Positions 30,135 to 39,979 of a DNA stretch of 64,000 bases are shown here, in pieces; within the stretch, counting starts at the first letter, position 1; the number at the start of each line of letters is the position of its first letter. The notes below the pieces were generated by a model. It searched no databases. It was given only the letters and a program-made list of their open reading frames with translations, and was not told where the DNA came from. Source of the stretch: Streptomyces hundungensis (lineage in GTDB: Bacteria > Actinomycetota > Actinomycetes > Streptomycetales > Streptomycetaceae); contig NZ_CP032698.1 in the NCBI RefSeq assembly GCF_003627815.1, positions 4,092,001 through 4,156,000 of the forward strand, written 5' to 3'. A program made the translations under genes and the position numbers.

Positions 30135-32168
30135 ATGGGCGTTGAAGAGCGGGACGAGTCGCTCTCAGGCGGCGGTGGACCGGAATCGGGCGGCCCTGAC
30201 GGGGGGCGTCCACCGCGGCAGGTGCCGAGTCAGGGCGGCTTCGGCCCGGGCGCTCCGAGCGGCCCCGCGCCGGTCCCGGGGCAGGCCGCCAAGGGTTCCG
30301 GTTACGAGCATGCGGGTGATTTCGGCCTGGCGGGCGGCGCCGGCCTCGGCGGGACCGTACTGCCCGGGCCCTGGGGCCCCATGGACGGCATCGGCGACCC
30401 CGGCTCGAGCGTGCCCACGCAGCGCGAGGGCGGCCTGCGCGACGGCGTGACGCTCGACCTCCCCGAGGTGGGCCAGTCCGACGCCGACCTCATCCACGCG
30501 ATGCGGGCCGGCGACGACAGCGCGTACGAGGAACTGTTCCGCCGCCACTCCGAGGCGGTGCGGCGTTACGCCCGCACCTGCTGCCGGGACGCGCACACCG
30601 CCGACGACCTGACGGCGGAGGTCTTCGCGCGCACCCTCCAGGCGGTACGCGGCGGAGCCGGGCCCGAACACGCCGTGCGCGCCTATCTGATGACCACCGT
30701 GCGCCGGGTCGCGGCCACCTGGACGCGGACCGCCAAGCGGGAGCACCTGGTCGACGACTTCGCGGTCTTCGCCCAGCAGTCCGCGCGCTCCACGGAGGCC
30801 TTCGACGACGACACCATCGACCTCGGCGCCGAGGTGCGGGCCATGCACGAGGCCGAGCAGACGCTCGCCATGCAGGCCTTCCGCTCGCTCCCCGAGCGCT
30901 GGCAGGCGGTGCTTTGGCACACCACCGTCGAGGAGGAGTCGCCCAGCGAGATCGCGCCGCTGTTCGGGCTGACCGCCAACGCCACGGCGGTGCTCGCGAG
31001 CCGGGCCCGCGAGGGCCTCAAGCAGGCCTACCTCCAGGCCCATGTCTCCACCGCGCTGACCTCCGGCGGGGACTGCGCGCGCTACGCCGACCGGCTCGGC
31101 GCGTACGCACGCGGTGGCTTGCGGATGCGGGCCGAGCGCGGGCTCAGCAAGCACTTGGAGGAGTGCGCCAAGTGCCGGGTCGCGGTCATCGAGCTCAAGG
31201 ACGTCAACGCCGGGATTCCCGCGCTGCTTCCGGTCGCGGTCATCGGCTGGTTCGCCGCCGGGTTCTCTCTCAAGGCGGCCGGAGTCGTGGCGGGTGGCGC
31301 CGCCGGAGCGGCGGGCGCGGGTGCCGCGGCCGCCGCGACGGGCAGCGGCGCGTCAAGCGGGGCGGCGGGGGGTGCCGCGGTCTCCGAAGGGCTCGGCGCC
31401 CCGGCCAAGGCGGGCATCGCCGCGGCGGTCGCCGTCGCCGTCGCGGCGGGGATCGTGTTCGCGCTGACCGGCAACGACGCGCCGGCGCCCAAGCCCGACG
31501 CGAAGCCGCCCGCGGTCGTGCCCGCCGTCCCCCACAAGCCCCCGCCGGCGCCCGAGCCTCCCGCCGCTCCCGCGGCCGCGCCCACCCCGCCGCCCCGGCC
31601 CGCCCCCAAGAAGCCGGCCGCGCGGCCCCTTCCGCCGACGCCCACGCGTCCCGCACCCACCCCGCCCCGGCCGACGCCCCCGAAGCCGACCCCGCCGAAG
31701 CCCACGCCTGCGAAGCCGCCACCGCCGCCCGCGCCGAGCGTGTTCCAGGTGAACCGCCTGGAATACGGCCTCCTCGGCGACGGCACCAAGCCCGAAGTGC
31801 GGCTCGGCGGCTCCAGTTGGCTGTGGCAGCGCTCCGGCATGAGCATCGACGGCCACCGCTATCCGCACGGGGTGACCGTGCACGGCCGGTCCTCGGTGAC
31901 CATCGACCTCAACCGCCAGTGCCGTACCTACGACGCGTACGCGGGGGTGGACGATCTGATGGCGGGGCTCGGGGCGGTGCGGTTCTCGCTGTACGGGGAC
32001 GCGACCAGGCTGTGGCAGTCGCCGGTGGTGCACGCCGGTGATCCGGCGGTGCCGGTGCACGCCGACATCGCGGGCCGCAGGACGATCCGGCTGGTGGTGG
32101 AACCGGCCGGCCCGTTCGGCGGGGCGGCGCTCGCGGACTGGGCGCAGTCGCGGATCGGCTGCGCTTAG
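30135..32168 (+). CDS. ECF sigma factor fused to zinc finger, membrane segment and NPCBM domain
   Basis: A 677-residue one-protein signalling system. Order (numbered from ATG 30135): a Gly/Pro-rich lead; sigma region 2 (about 128-172, DDSAYEELFRRHSEAVRRYAR); sigma region 4 (about 246-303, LPERWQAVLWHTTVEEES, then an HTH); a zinc-binding HLEECAKC (340-347), as in anti-sigma factors; one or two membrane helices (about 360-385 and 425-445); a Pro-rich wall-spanning stalk; and a C-terminal NPCBM/NEW2 carbohydrate-binding domain (WLWQRSGMSIDGHRYPHGVTVHG). Sugar or wall binding outside may control the sigma part. ATG 30135 has GGGAGC upstream; GTG 30114 is possible. Confidence 0.9.
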   Translation: MGVEERDESLSGGGGPESGGPDGGRPPRQVPSQGGFGPGAPSGPAPVPGQAAKGSGYEHAGDFGLAGGAGLGGTVLPGPWGPMDGIGDPGSSVPTQREGGLRDGVTLDLPEVGQSDADLIHAMRAGDDSAYEELFRRHSEAVRRYARTCCRDAHTADDLTAEVFARTLQAVRGGAGPEHAVRAYLMTTVRRVAATWTRTAKREHLVDDFAVFAQQSARSTEAFDDDTIDLGAEVRAMHEAEQTLAMQAFRSLPERWQAVLWHTTVEEESPSEIAPLFGLTANATAVLASRAREGLKQAYLQAHVSTALTSGGDCARYADRLGAYARGGLRMRAERGLSKHLEECAKCRVAVIELKDVNAGIPALLPVAVIGWFAAGFSLKAAGVVAGGAAGAAGAGAAAAATGSGASSGAAGGAAVSEGLGAPAKAGIAAAVAVAVAAGIVFALTGNDAPAPKPDAKPPAVVPAVPHKPPPAPEPPAAPAAAPTPPPRPAPKKPAARPLPPTPTRPAPTPPRPTPPKPTPPKPTPAKPPPPPAPSVFQVNRLEYGLLGDGTKPEVRLGGSSWLWQRSGMSIDGHRYPHGVTVHGRSSVTIDLNRQCRTYDAYAGVDDLMAGLGAVRFSLYGDATRLWQSPVVHAGDPAVPVHADIAGRRTIRLVVEPAGPFGGAALADWAQSRIGCA

Positions 32169-32198
32169 CGGTACGCCCCCCCGGGGGGCCGGGCCGGG

Positions 32199-35100
32199 TC
32201 AGGCTTCCGTGACCTCGTCCAGGATCGGCGGGATCTCGGTCGGGGTCAGCGGTGATCCGGCGGCGTACTCGGCCTCGTACCGTTCGGGGGTGAGCGCCTC
32301 GCGGGCCCGGAGCCGGATGGACTCCTCGATCGCCCGCTCCGGTACGGAGCGCGGGATGTCGGCGCGCCAGGTGCTCGCGGCCGCCAGGAGGCGCAGCGCG
32401 CGGCCGTGCTCGCCGAGGTCGCCGAGGAACTGGGCGGCGCGCTCGGCGAGATGGGCCAGGACGTGCTCGGTGCACCGGCCGCCGGCCGCCGTGCGCAGCG
32501 CGTTCGCCATGCCCCGCAGCCCCGCCAGGGGGCCCGACTCGATGGCGGTGGTCCGGGCGTCCAGGGCGTCGAGCAGCGCCACGAAGTGCGGGGGCGCGCC
32601 CGGCGGCCCCTTCTCGGCGAAGTCCAGGGCCTGGTCGCGCAGGGCGAGAGCGGTGACGGTGTCACCCCGGTCGAGGGCGATGGTGGCGAGCAGCGAGTGC
32701 ACGTACGGCAGGGCCTCGGCCACCCGGTAGCGGAGCGCGTCCGCCGCGGCCTCGGTCAGTGACTTCTCGGCGGCGTCCAAGTCGCCCTGCCGGTAGGCGA
32801 GTTCGCCGACGCGGGCGGTGAGGAACGGCGTCTCCTGGTGGGCTCCGACCTCGCGGGCCAGTTGCAGCGCCTCCTCGTAGGCGGGGCGGGCCACTTCGGA
32901 CAGGCCGCGCGTCATCGCGGCTTCGGCGGCGGCGCCGGCCACCTGGGCGCGCATCCAGCGGTCGCCCACGCGGCGGCCCAGCTCGCGCAGCTCGGCGAGG
33001 TCCTCGTCGACGCCCTCCAGGCCCCCGGGCATGTCGATGGACATGTGGGTGCGGAACATCAGGCTCACCGCGGTCGCCCAGTCGTCGCCGTAGCGACGGC
33101 AGTTGGCGACGACCCCGTTGATCGAGTCGCGCACCAGGCCCGGCGGGTCGGTGTGGAAGGTCGCGAACGGCCACAGCAGCCCCGGGAAACGGGCCGCCTG
33201 CGGGCCGCCGCCCTCGAAGGCCTTGCGGAGTTCGGCGAGCCGGTCCTGGACCCCGTTGTCTTCGAGCCCGTGGCCGCGTTCGACGTCGGAGAGCAGGAAG
33301 TAGCGGAGCAGGTCGAGGTGGAGCCGCGGCCAGTACCGCGGGTCGCACTCGTCGTCGGGGAGCGGCGCGAGCTCGGCGGCAGCCCGGCCCCAACCGGCGC
33401 CTTCCGTACGGTAGTTGCGCAGCCACCAGAACCAGCCCATGTTCAGGACGAGTTCGGTGGCGGCCTCCTCGTCGGCGGTGCGTCCGGTCGTGGTGCGGCG
33501 CAGCGCGGCCCGGATGTTGTCGAGCTCCGTCTCCAGGCAACGGATCCAGGGGAGTTGTTCGGCGGAGCGGATGAGGGGTTCCGCCTCGGCGACCAGTGCG
33601 CGGTAGTACGCGGTGTGGGCGTCGGCCGCCTCGCGCAGCACCTGCGGGGTCTCGGCGGCCCGCTCGGTGGCGTACTCGTGGATGGTCTCCAGCATCCGGT
33701 AGCGCATTCCGCTGCCGTCGGGCGCGGGGACCGCGATGACCAGGGACTTCTCGACGAGGGCGGCGAGGTCGTCGGTGGCCGCGCACACCGCCTGGGCGGC
33801 GGCGAGGTCCCAGCCGCCGGCGAAGACGGAGGCGCGGCGCAGCACGGTGCGCTCGGGCTCTTCGAGCAGGTCCCAGGACCAGTCGACGACGGCCCGCAGG
33901 GTCTGCTGCCGGGGCAGTACGGTACGGCTGCCGCCGGTCAGCAGGCGGAAGCGGTCGTCGAGCCGGTCGGCGATCTGGCGGGGGGTGAGCAACCGCAGCC
34001 GGGCGGCGGCGAGTTCGATGGCGAGCGGCAGCCCGTCCAGGCGACGGCAGATCTCCGCCACCGCCTCGGGGTCGGCACCGGGGTCGAAGTCGGGGCGTAC
34101 GGCGCGGGCGCGCTCGGCGAACAGGCGGTGGGCCGGGGCGGGCGGCAGCGGTTCGACCGGGCGGACCGTCTCGCCGGGCACACCGAGCGGCTCCCGGCTG
34201 GTGGCGAGGATGCGCAGGCGCGGGCAGCGGGTCAGGAGGGTCTCGGCGAGGCGGGCCGCGGCGTCGATGACGTGCTCGCAGTTGTCGAGGACGAGCAGCG
34301 TGTCGGGGCGGCGGGAGAGATCGTCGGCGAGGCGGGCGGTGGGGTCGTCGTGGCCGGGCTGCCCCTCGCGCGCCAGCAGGGTCGTCTCGCGCAGGCCGAG
34401 CGCGGAGACCACGGCGCCGGGCACGGCACCGGGGTCGTCCAGCGGGGCGAGTTCGACGAGCCAGGCGTCGACGCGTGCCGCCGATGCGGCCTGTTCCGCG
34501 AGGCGGGTCTTGCCGGTGCCGCCGGGCCCGGTGAGGGTGACCAGCCGGTACGTCGCCAAGTCGCCCTGGATCGAGGCGAGTTCGGGCTCACGGCCGACGA
34601 ACGAGGTCAGCCGGGGCCGCAGGTTGCCCTCGGGGCGAGGGGAAGGGGCCGGGGCGGGCCGCTCGACGGCGGGGCCGCCCGCCAGCAACTCGGCGTGCAG
34701 GGCGGCCAGTTCGGGGCCGGGGTCGGTGCCGAGGGCGTCGGCCAGGGTGCGGCGGGCCTGCTCGTAGGCGGCCAGCGCGTCGGCCCTGCGGCCCTCGGCG
34801 ACCAGGGTGCGGATCATCTGGGAGTGCAGCGTCTCGTCGTACGGGTACGAGGCGAGCAGCTCCGTCAGCTCGGGAAGCAGCCCGTGGGTGGCGCCGCGCC
34901 GCAGATCCGCCTCGATGCGGTTGCGCCGGGCGCTCAGGCGCTGGGCTTCGGCGCGTACGGCGCCGTCGGGTTCCGGGAGGTCGCAGAGGGCGGGTCCGCG
35001 CCACAGCGCGAGGGCGGCGCGCAGGGTGGTGGCGGCGCGTTCGGGCTCGCCCGCGGCGAGTTGGGCCGCGCCCTGTGCGGCGCGCTCCTCGAACACGAAC

Positions 35101-35390
35101 AGGTCGACGGCGTGGCGCGGTGCGGTCAGCCGGTATCCGGCCGGGCCGGACTCCACGGCGTCCTTGCCCAGCGCCCGCCGCAGCCGACCCACGAGCGCCT
35201 GGAGGGCGGCCGGGGCGTCCTGGGGCGGATCGTCCGCCCATACGTCGTCGATGAGGGTCGCCACCGGGACGGCCCGGGGCACCCGCAGTGCCAGCGCGGT
35301 CAGGAGGGCGCGCACCCTGCGACCGCCCAGGGGTATGGACGTGCCATCGGGCTCGTGCGCCTCGGTGGCGCCCAGGATCAGGTACCGCAC
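32199..35390 (-). CDS. AfsR/SARP-type regulator (BTAD - NTPase - TPR)
   Basis: A 1063-residue regulator. The N-terminus is an OmpR-type winged helix (about 1-90, LGGRRVRALLTALAL), then a BTAD domain (about 95-240, ending DALGTDPGPELAALHAELL). An NB-ARC/STAND NTPase follows, with Walker A GPGGTGKT (288-295), LLVLDNCEHV as Walker B and a LATSREPL segment. The C-terminal half is TPR-like. SARP proteins activate promoters of secondary metabolism or development; ATP binding regulates AfsR-like forms. The gene converges with the sigma-fusion gene, 30 bp apart. No biosynthetic cluster adjoins it, so it may act elsewhere. Confidence 0.9.
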   Translation of the reverse strand: MRYLILGATEAHEPDGTSIPLGGRRVRALLTALALRVPRAVPVATLIDDVWADDPPQDAPAALQALVGRLRRALGKDAVESGPAGYRLTAPRHAVDLFVFEERAAQGAAQLAAGEPERAATTLRAALALWRGPALCDLPEPDGAVRAEAQRLSARRNRIEADLRRGATHGLLPELTELLASYPYDETLHSQMIRTLVAEGRRADALAAYEQARRTLADALGTDPGPELAALHAELLAGGPAVERPAPAPSPRPEGNLRPRLTSFVGREPELASIQGDLATYRLVTLTGPGGTGKTRLAEQAASAARVDAWLVELAPLDDPGAVPGAVVSALGLRETTLLAREGQPGHDDPTARLADDLSRRPDTLLVLDNCEHVIDAAARLAETLLTRCPRLRILATSREPLGVPGETVRPVEPLPPAPAHRLFAERARAVRPDFDPGADPEAVAEICRRLDGLPLAIELAAARLRLLTPRQIADRLDDRFRLLTGGSRTVLPRQQTLRAVVDWSWDLLEEPERTVLRRASVFAGGWDLAAAQAVCAATDDLAALVEKSLVIAVPAPDGSGMRYRMLETIHEYATERAAETPQVLREAADAHTAYYRALVAEAEPLIRSAEQLPWIRCLETELDNIRAALRRTTTGRTADEEAATELVLNMGWFWWLRNYRTEGAGWGRAAAELAPLPDDECDPRYWPRLHLDLLRYFLLSDVERGHGLEDNGVQDRLAELRKAFEGGGPQAARFPGLLWPFATFHTDPPGLVRDSINGVVANCRRYGDDWATAVSLMFRTHMSIDMPGGLEGVDEDLAELRELGRRVGDRWMRAQVAGAAAEAAMTRGLSEVARPAYEEALQLAREVGAHQETPFLTARVGELAYRQGDLDAAEKSLTEAAADALRYRVAEALPYVHSLLATIALDRGDTVTALALRDQALDFAEKGPPGAPPHFVALLDALDARTTAIESGPLAGLRGMANALRTAAGGRCTEHVLAHLAERAAQFLGDLGEHGRALRLLAAASTWRADIPRSVPERAIEESIRLRAREALTPERYEAEYAAGSPLTPTEIPPILDEVTEA

Positions 35391-35539
35391 GGGTTCATTA
35401 TGCGGGGGGCCGGGGCGGGGGCGGCCCGGCGGCGAATGCGGGCCCTCCCCCGAAGCGCCCTCCCGCTGAGCCCCCGCCCCCTGCGGGTGGCCTCACGCCC
35501 TGGTCCCTCATGGCCTCGGGTCCACGGGTCCCCGGGTCC

Positions 35540-37663
35540 TCAGGACCTCAGGGTCGGGCGGCGCGGCGGGGTCACGCCGCCCGCCACCGCGCGTTGGCGT
35601 GGCGCGGCCGTGCCGGTCCAGCAGGTGCCTCTGCGGGACAGCAGGCGGCGCAGCCACAGTTCGGTGGAGATCAGGTCGGCCAGGCCGTCCAGCGGGAGGG
35701 GCTCGCCCGCGGCCGCCGCGCGTACGGCCTTGCGTACGGTGCGGGCCTCTATCAGGCCCGCGTCCGCGAGCAGCGGGGCCTCGAAGAGGGAGATCAGCGG
35801 GTCTGCGAAGTGGCGCAGGCCGGCCCGGGCGGTCGCCGTGGGGCCGTGCGAGGGGGCGCCCCAGCCGGGGGGCAGGTCGCGGACCCCGGACGCCGACAGG
35901 ACCGTCCGCAGGATCGTGGCCCGGGCGCCGGGCTGGACCCGCAGGGATTCGGGCAGCGCGCGGCAGGCCCGGACGACCTGGTTGTCCAGGAACGGGGCGT
36001 GCAGGCGCTGGCTGCGTACCTCGGCGGCCTGTTCCAGGACGCGGTGGTCGGCCGCGTACCGGGCCAGCGCCGCCGAGGCGCGGGCCTGGCCGGGGCGCTG
36101 CGAGGGGGCCGGGCGGGTCGCCGAGGCCATCAGGCGGGCCGAGACCTCGGCGAGTGCCTCGCCGGTCAGCCAGCGCGCGGCCGGTCCTGGGCGGGTCCAC
36201 GACAGGGCGGCCAGGGAGATGGAGAGCGGACTGGTCGCGTCGTCGAAGCTGGGCTCGCGCAGGGCGTCGGCCGCCGACTCGATGCCGGCGCGGTAGGGGG
36301 TGCGGGCCAGGCGGCGGGCCGCGCGGTAGACGGTGAGCGGGACGAAGAGGGAGTTCGCCGAGGGGCCGCCAGCCTTCGCCAGGGCCGTCGCGGGCCGCAG
36401 CAGATGGCGTCGCTGACGGTCCATCAGTAGGTCGGCCAGGCGCGCCGGATGGGCGTCCAGGACCTGGCGTGCGCCGCTTCCGGTGAAGTGGTCCGCGCTG
36501 CCCGAGAGCAGGCGCCTGCGGTGCCGGGGGGCGGCGATCAGGGACGGCCCCGGCTCGTCGGTGAGGGGGCCCTCCAGGTCCGCGTAGGGCAGGAACTCCT
36601 CGCCGCCGGTCACCACCACGTGGTGCAGGCGCGGGTTGGCGGCCATCGCGCCGGCCCGCTCCAGCTCGGCCTGGCGGCCGGCGCCGGGCACGGTGAGGTC
36701 GTTGAAGGTGACGGCGAGCAGCCGCTCGCCCGCGCCGGTGCCGTGGCCCAATACGGTGCCGGGCACGCCGGGAAGACCGGCCGCGAGCAGGGCCAGGGTG
36801 GCGGAGGCGGGGCCTCCTGAGAGGTCGGCCCCTATGCCGGGCGCCGGGCCGCCGCGGGCCGCGCGCCGCTCGGCCGGGCCCATGCCGGGGACCGGGCCCG
36901 GGTCGGGCGGCAGGGTCTCGGGGGCGTGCCGGGGCGCGGTGAGCCGGGCCCGTACCGCGGCCACCAGCGCGTCGCGGACGCCGTCCACCGCGGCCACGGG
37001 CGCCAGTTGGGGCGCGGCCACCGCGAGCGAGGCGACCGGCTCGTACCCGGTGATCTCCCGCGAGCCCTCGCGCAGGACCAGCGCATGGCCGGGCGGGATG
37101 CGCCGTACGCCCGCGTAGGGGGTGGAGTCGCCGAGCGCCTCGGGCACGTCGGGGCAGGCGAGGAGGGCGGCGAGGTGGCCGATGTCGAGCTGGGCCTCGA
37201 TGAGGTCGGCCAGCGGAAGTGCCGCCGTGCCGTAGGCCGTTCCGCCCGCCCAGGGGGTGTAGAAGACGGGCCGCGCGCCGGCCAGGTCGCCGACGACCGT
37301 CACCCGGCGGGCGACCTGGGCGACGGCCGTGTAGCTGCCGGGCCAGGCGGTGAGGTGGCGCAGTGCGCCCCCGCGCGCGGCGAAGAGTCCGACGCGCAGT
37401 TCCTCGTCGGTGGCGGCGCAGCAGCCCAGTACGGCGAGGCGGGTGTCGGCTCCGACGCTGACGATGCGGATCTCGTCGGGCCGCCAGTCGCCGACCGCCC
37501 ACAGCGGATCCGGGTCGCCCCACAGGAGTTGGGCTCCGACGGGGTGGACGGTGCGGCCCTCGTCGGGCTCGCCGACGGCGCCCGCCGTGCCGTATCCGCC
37601 GGCCCCCTGGGCGCCCGCGCGGAAGCTTGCGGCGACGCTGCTCCACCCCACCAACCACCGCAT
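35540..37663 (-). CDS. Asparagine-synthase-like protein with altered active sites
   Basis: A 707-residue protein with AsnB domain order: an Ntn-like N-terminal half (VVGDLAGARPVFYTPW, GVRRIPPGHALVL) and an ATP-pyrophosphatase half (DLSGGPASATLALLAAG near 281). Two key residues differ. The start is MRWLVG, so the catalytic Cys of glutaminases is missing; and the PP-loop reads SGGPAS rather than SGGxDS. The fold resembles asparagine synthases and lasso-peptide cyclases, but the reaction is unclear. ATG 37663 has a strong GGAGG site four bases upstream. It sits 149 bp upstream of the SARP gene on the same strand. Confidence 0.75.
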   Translation of the reverse strand: MRWLVGWSSVAASFRAGAQGAGGYGTAGAVGEPDEGRTVHPVGAQLLWGDPDPLWAVGDWRPDEIRIVSVGADTRLAVLGCCAATDEELRVGLFAARGGALRHLTAWPGSYTAVAQVARRVTVVGDLAGARPVFYTPWAGGTAYGTAALPLADLIEAQLDIGHLAALLACPDVPEALGDSTPYAGVRRIPPGHALVLREGSREITGYEPVASLAVAAPQLAPVAAVDGVRDALVAAVRARLTAPRHAPETLPPDPGPVPGMGPAERRAARGGPAPGIGADLSGGPASATLALLAAGLPGVPGTVLGHGTGAGERLLAVTFNDLTVPGAGRQAELERAGAMAANPRLHHVVVTGGEEFLPYADLEGPLTDEPGPSLIAAPRHRRRLLSGSADHFTGSGARQVLDAHPARLADLLMDRQRRHLLRPATALAKAGGPSANSLFVPLTVYRAARRLARTPYRAGIESAADALREPSFDDATSPLSISLAALSWTRPGPAARWLTGEALAEVSARLMASATRPAPSQRPGQARASAALARYAADHRVLEQAAEVRSQRLHAPFLDNQVVRACRALPESLRVQPGARATILRTVLSASGVRDLPPGWGAPSHGPTATARAGLRHFADPLISLFEAPLLADAGLIEARTVRKAVRAAAAGEPLPLDGLADLISTELWLRRLLSRRGTCWTGTAAPRQRAVAGGVTPPRRPTLRS

Positions 37664-38305
37664 CGCGCCTCCACAGGCTGTGGACAACTCGTGGACATCC
37701 CCGTACCGCCCTCGATGTGACGCACCGTCAGAATACGTCGTGACGGCTTCCCGTCAGTACGCTCCGCACGGCCCGAAGGAGGCCGGGCCCCATGCTGCCA
37801 CGACAACGGCGCCCCGGAGGGGCTACGGGAAGCGGGCACACGCAGTGAATTGGCCCCGGACGATGGCCGATTGGCGTCGGTCCCGGGACGTACGGGACGG
37901 GTCGCGAGAGACCCGTGCCACTCGCCGGAACCCTCCGACGAGGGGCGATATCCGGCCATTCTCCGTCGGTCGAGCGGTCGTCACACCCGCCCCGGGGGAC
38001 CCTCAACACACGGTCCGGGAGGCGCTGTTCGCCTCCCGGACCGGTCCGCCGCCCGCGGGGATTGAGGCGGCGGTGTCCCCCAGCCCACTGGATCCACGCA
38101 GCGGGCCGACCCACGCACCACACATGGAAGCGCTCCCCTGGGGGACCGGCGAGAGCGCACGGCCGGGCGCACGGCCACACGTCGGGAGCGCGGCGGCGAC
38201 CGGTCCCGCCGCCCCCCGGCGCAACCGCTCCGCGGCCGGCCCGCGCCCCCCGGTGTCCGCAACCGGCCGTACGGAAAACAATCTCGCCATACGGAAGACC
38301 GCCTC
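37664..38305. other. Long intergenic region between divergent regulators
   Basis: About 640 bp without a credible gene. Direct and inverted CGTCA/TGACG elements lie just before the asparagine-synthase-like gene and may form its promoter region. A strong hairpin at 38011-38043 is listed separately. Frames crossing the region have poor composition and no ribosome sites. Confidence 0.5.
38011..38043. terminator. Perfect 14-bp hairpin in gene-free region
   Basis: CGGTCCGGGAGGCG pairs perfectly with its complement around CTGTT. It resembles a T-less terminator, but no gene is seen on either side within 300 bp, so it may end a small RNA. Confidence 0.5.
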
Positions 38306-38334
38306 TTAACGGTCGGGATGCGGCGAACTACGCT
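38306..38334 (+). promoter_or_regulatory. Promoter of the TPR regulator gene (TTAACG-N17-TACGCT)
   Basis: The two hexamers are 17 bp apart and read toward the gene at 38455, giving an AT-richer leader of about 115 nt. Confidence 0.5.
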
Positions 38335-38454
38335 GTGTTTACTGCTGTTTCTCACGGCTGGCATATACCCGAGGGCTCGGCCACGTGCTTGTGCGGCCGA
38401 CGAATCGGACACCAGGCCACTCGGGGGAACGCCGTCTGTGTCGAGGGGTGGCGC

Positions 38455-39870
38455 ATGTCCAGGGAGCAACGCGGGCCGAACGAGAAGCTCGGCACCGTTC
38501 TCGCCCTCGCGGGAATCAGCAATGCCGGCCTGGCGCGACGGGTCAACGACCTCGGCGCGCAACGAGGCCTGACCCTTCGCTACGACAAGACCTCCGTGGC
38601 CCGGTGGGTCTCCAAGGGCATGGTGCCGCAGGGCGCCGCGCCCCATCTCATAGCGGCGGCGATCGGCGCCAAGCTCGGCCGGCCCGTCCCGCTGCACGAA
38701 ATCGGCCTCGCGGACGCCGACCCGGCCCCCGAGGTCGGGCTCGCCTTCCCGCGCGACGTGTCGGAGGCGGTGCGCTCGGCGACCGACCTGTACCGGCTGG
38801 ATCTGGCCGGACGGCGGGCCGGCGGCGGCATCTGGCAGTCCCTCGCGGGCTCCTTCGCCGTCAGCGCGTACGCCACACCGGCCTCCCGCTGGCTCATCAC
38901 CCCCGCCGACTCCTCGGTGGCCCGCAGCGTCGAACTGACCGACCTGCCGCCGCTGAAGGTCGGCCACAGCGATGTCGCCAAGCTGCGCGAGGCGGCCGAG
39001 GACGCCCGCCGGTGGGACTCCAAGTACGGCGGCGGCGACTGGCGTTCCTCGATGGTCCCCGAGTGCTTACGGGTCGACGCGGCCCCGCTGCTGCTCGGCT
39101 CCTACAGCGACGAGGTGGGGCGCGCCCTGTTCGGCGCGACCGCCGAGCTGACCCGGCTCGCCGGCTGGATGGCCTTCGACACCGGCCAGCAGGAGGCCGC
39201 CCAGCGCTACTACATCCAGGCCCTGCGGCTGGCGCGCGCCGCGGCCGACGTGCCGCTGGGCGGATACGTCCTGGCCTCGATGTCCCTCCAGGCCACCTAC
39301 CGGGGCTTCGCCGACGAGGGCGTCGACCTCGCGCAGGCCGCCGTCGAGCGCAACCGCGGGCTCGCCACCGCCCGCACCATGTCCTTCTTCCGCCTCGTGG
39401 AGGCGCGCGCCCACGCCAAGGCCGGCGACGGGCACCCCGCCGAGGCCGCCCTCAAGGCCGCCGAGGCCTGGCTCGAGCGCTCGCGCGACGGCGACTGCGA
39501 CCCCTCCTGGCTCGGCTTCTACTCCTACGACCGCTTCGCCGCGGACGCCGCCGAGTGCTACCGCGACCTGAAGGCGCCCCGGCAGGTGCGCCGCTTCACC
39601 GAGCAGGCCCTGTCGCGGCCCACCGAGGAGTTCGTCCGCTCGCACGGGCTGCGCCTGGTGGTGAGCGCGGTGGCCGAGCTGGAGTCGGGCAACCTGGACG
39701 CGGCGTGCGCGGCCGGCACCCGGGCTGTCGAGGTCGCGGGCCGCATCTCCTCGGCCCGCACCACCGAGTACGTACGCGATCTGCTGCACCGCCTGGAGCC
39801 CTACGGGGACGAGCCCCGCGTCGCCGAGCTGCGCGAACGCGCCAGGCCCCTTCTGGTGACGCCGGCGTAG
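38455..39870 (+). CDS. TPR-type regulator, NsdA-like/sporulation-associated, with TTA codon
   Basis: A 471-residue cytoplasmic protein. The N-terminus looks like a degenerate DNA-binding head ([21 protein letters not shown], then [12 protein letters not shown]), followed by helical TPR-like repeats ([37 protein letters not shown]). It resembles the NsdA-like family of Streptomyces that restrains or times development and antibiotic production. A TTA codon occurs at 39067-39069 (Leu in PECLRVD). In Streptomyces TTA is read by the bldA tRNA, so full translation should be delayed. ATG 38455 follows GAGGGGTGGCGC. The family placement is by resemblance. Confidence 0.82.
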   Translation: MSREQRGPNEKLGTVLALAGISNAGLARRVNDLGAQRGLTLRYDKTSVARWVSKGMVPQGAAPHLIAAAIGAKLGRPVPLHEIGLADADPAPEVGLAFPRDVSEAVRSATDLYRLDLAGRRAGGGIWQSLAGSFAVSAYATPASRWLITPADSSVARSVELTDLPPLKVGHSDVAKLREAAEDARRWDSKYGGGDWRSSMVPECLRVDAAPLLLGSYSDEVGRALFGATAELTRLAGWMAFDTGQQEAAQRYYIQALRLARAAADVPLGGYVLASMSLQATYRGFADEGVDLAQAAVERNRGLATARTMSFFRLVEARAHAKAGDGHPAEAALKAAEAWLERSRDGDCDPSWLGFYSYDRFAADAAECYRDLKAPRQVRRFTEQALSRPTEEFVRSHGLRLVVSAVAELESGNLDAACAAGTRAVEVAGRISSARTTEYVRDLLHRLEPYGDEPRVAELRERARPLLVTPA

Positions 39871-39979
39871 CGGCCTCCACCGGACGTTTACCGGGAGTGT
39901 CAGTGGGTCAGTGCAGTATGTGATGAGGGGGTCCGGGGCCGTCCTCCGGGAAGACACGACCGGGGTGGGAGGTGCCTGG

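Noticed and set aside
35540..39870. Lasso-peptide gene cluster
   Set aside because: The asparagine-synthase-like protein resembles lasso cyclases, but no precursor peptide, recognition-element protein or leader protease was found nearby and its PP-loop is altered.
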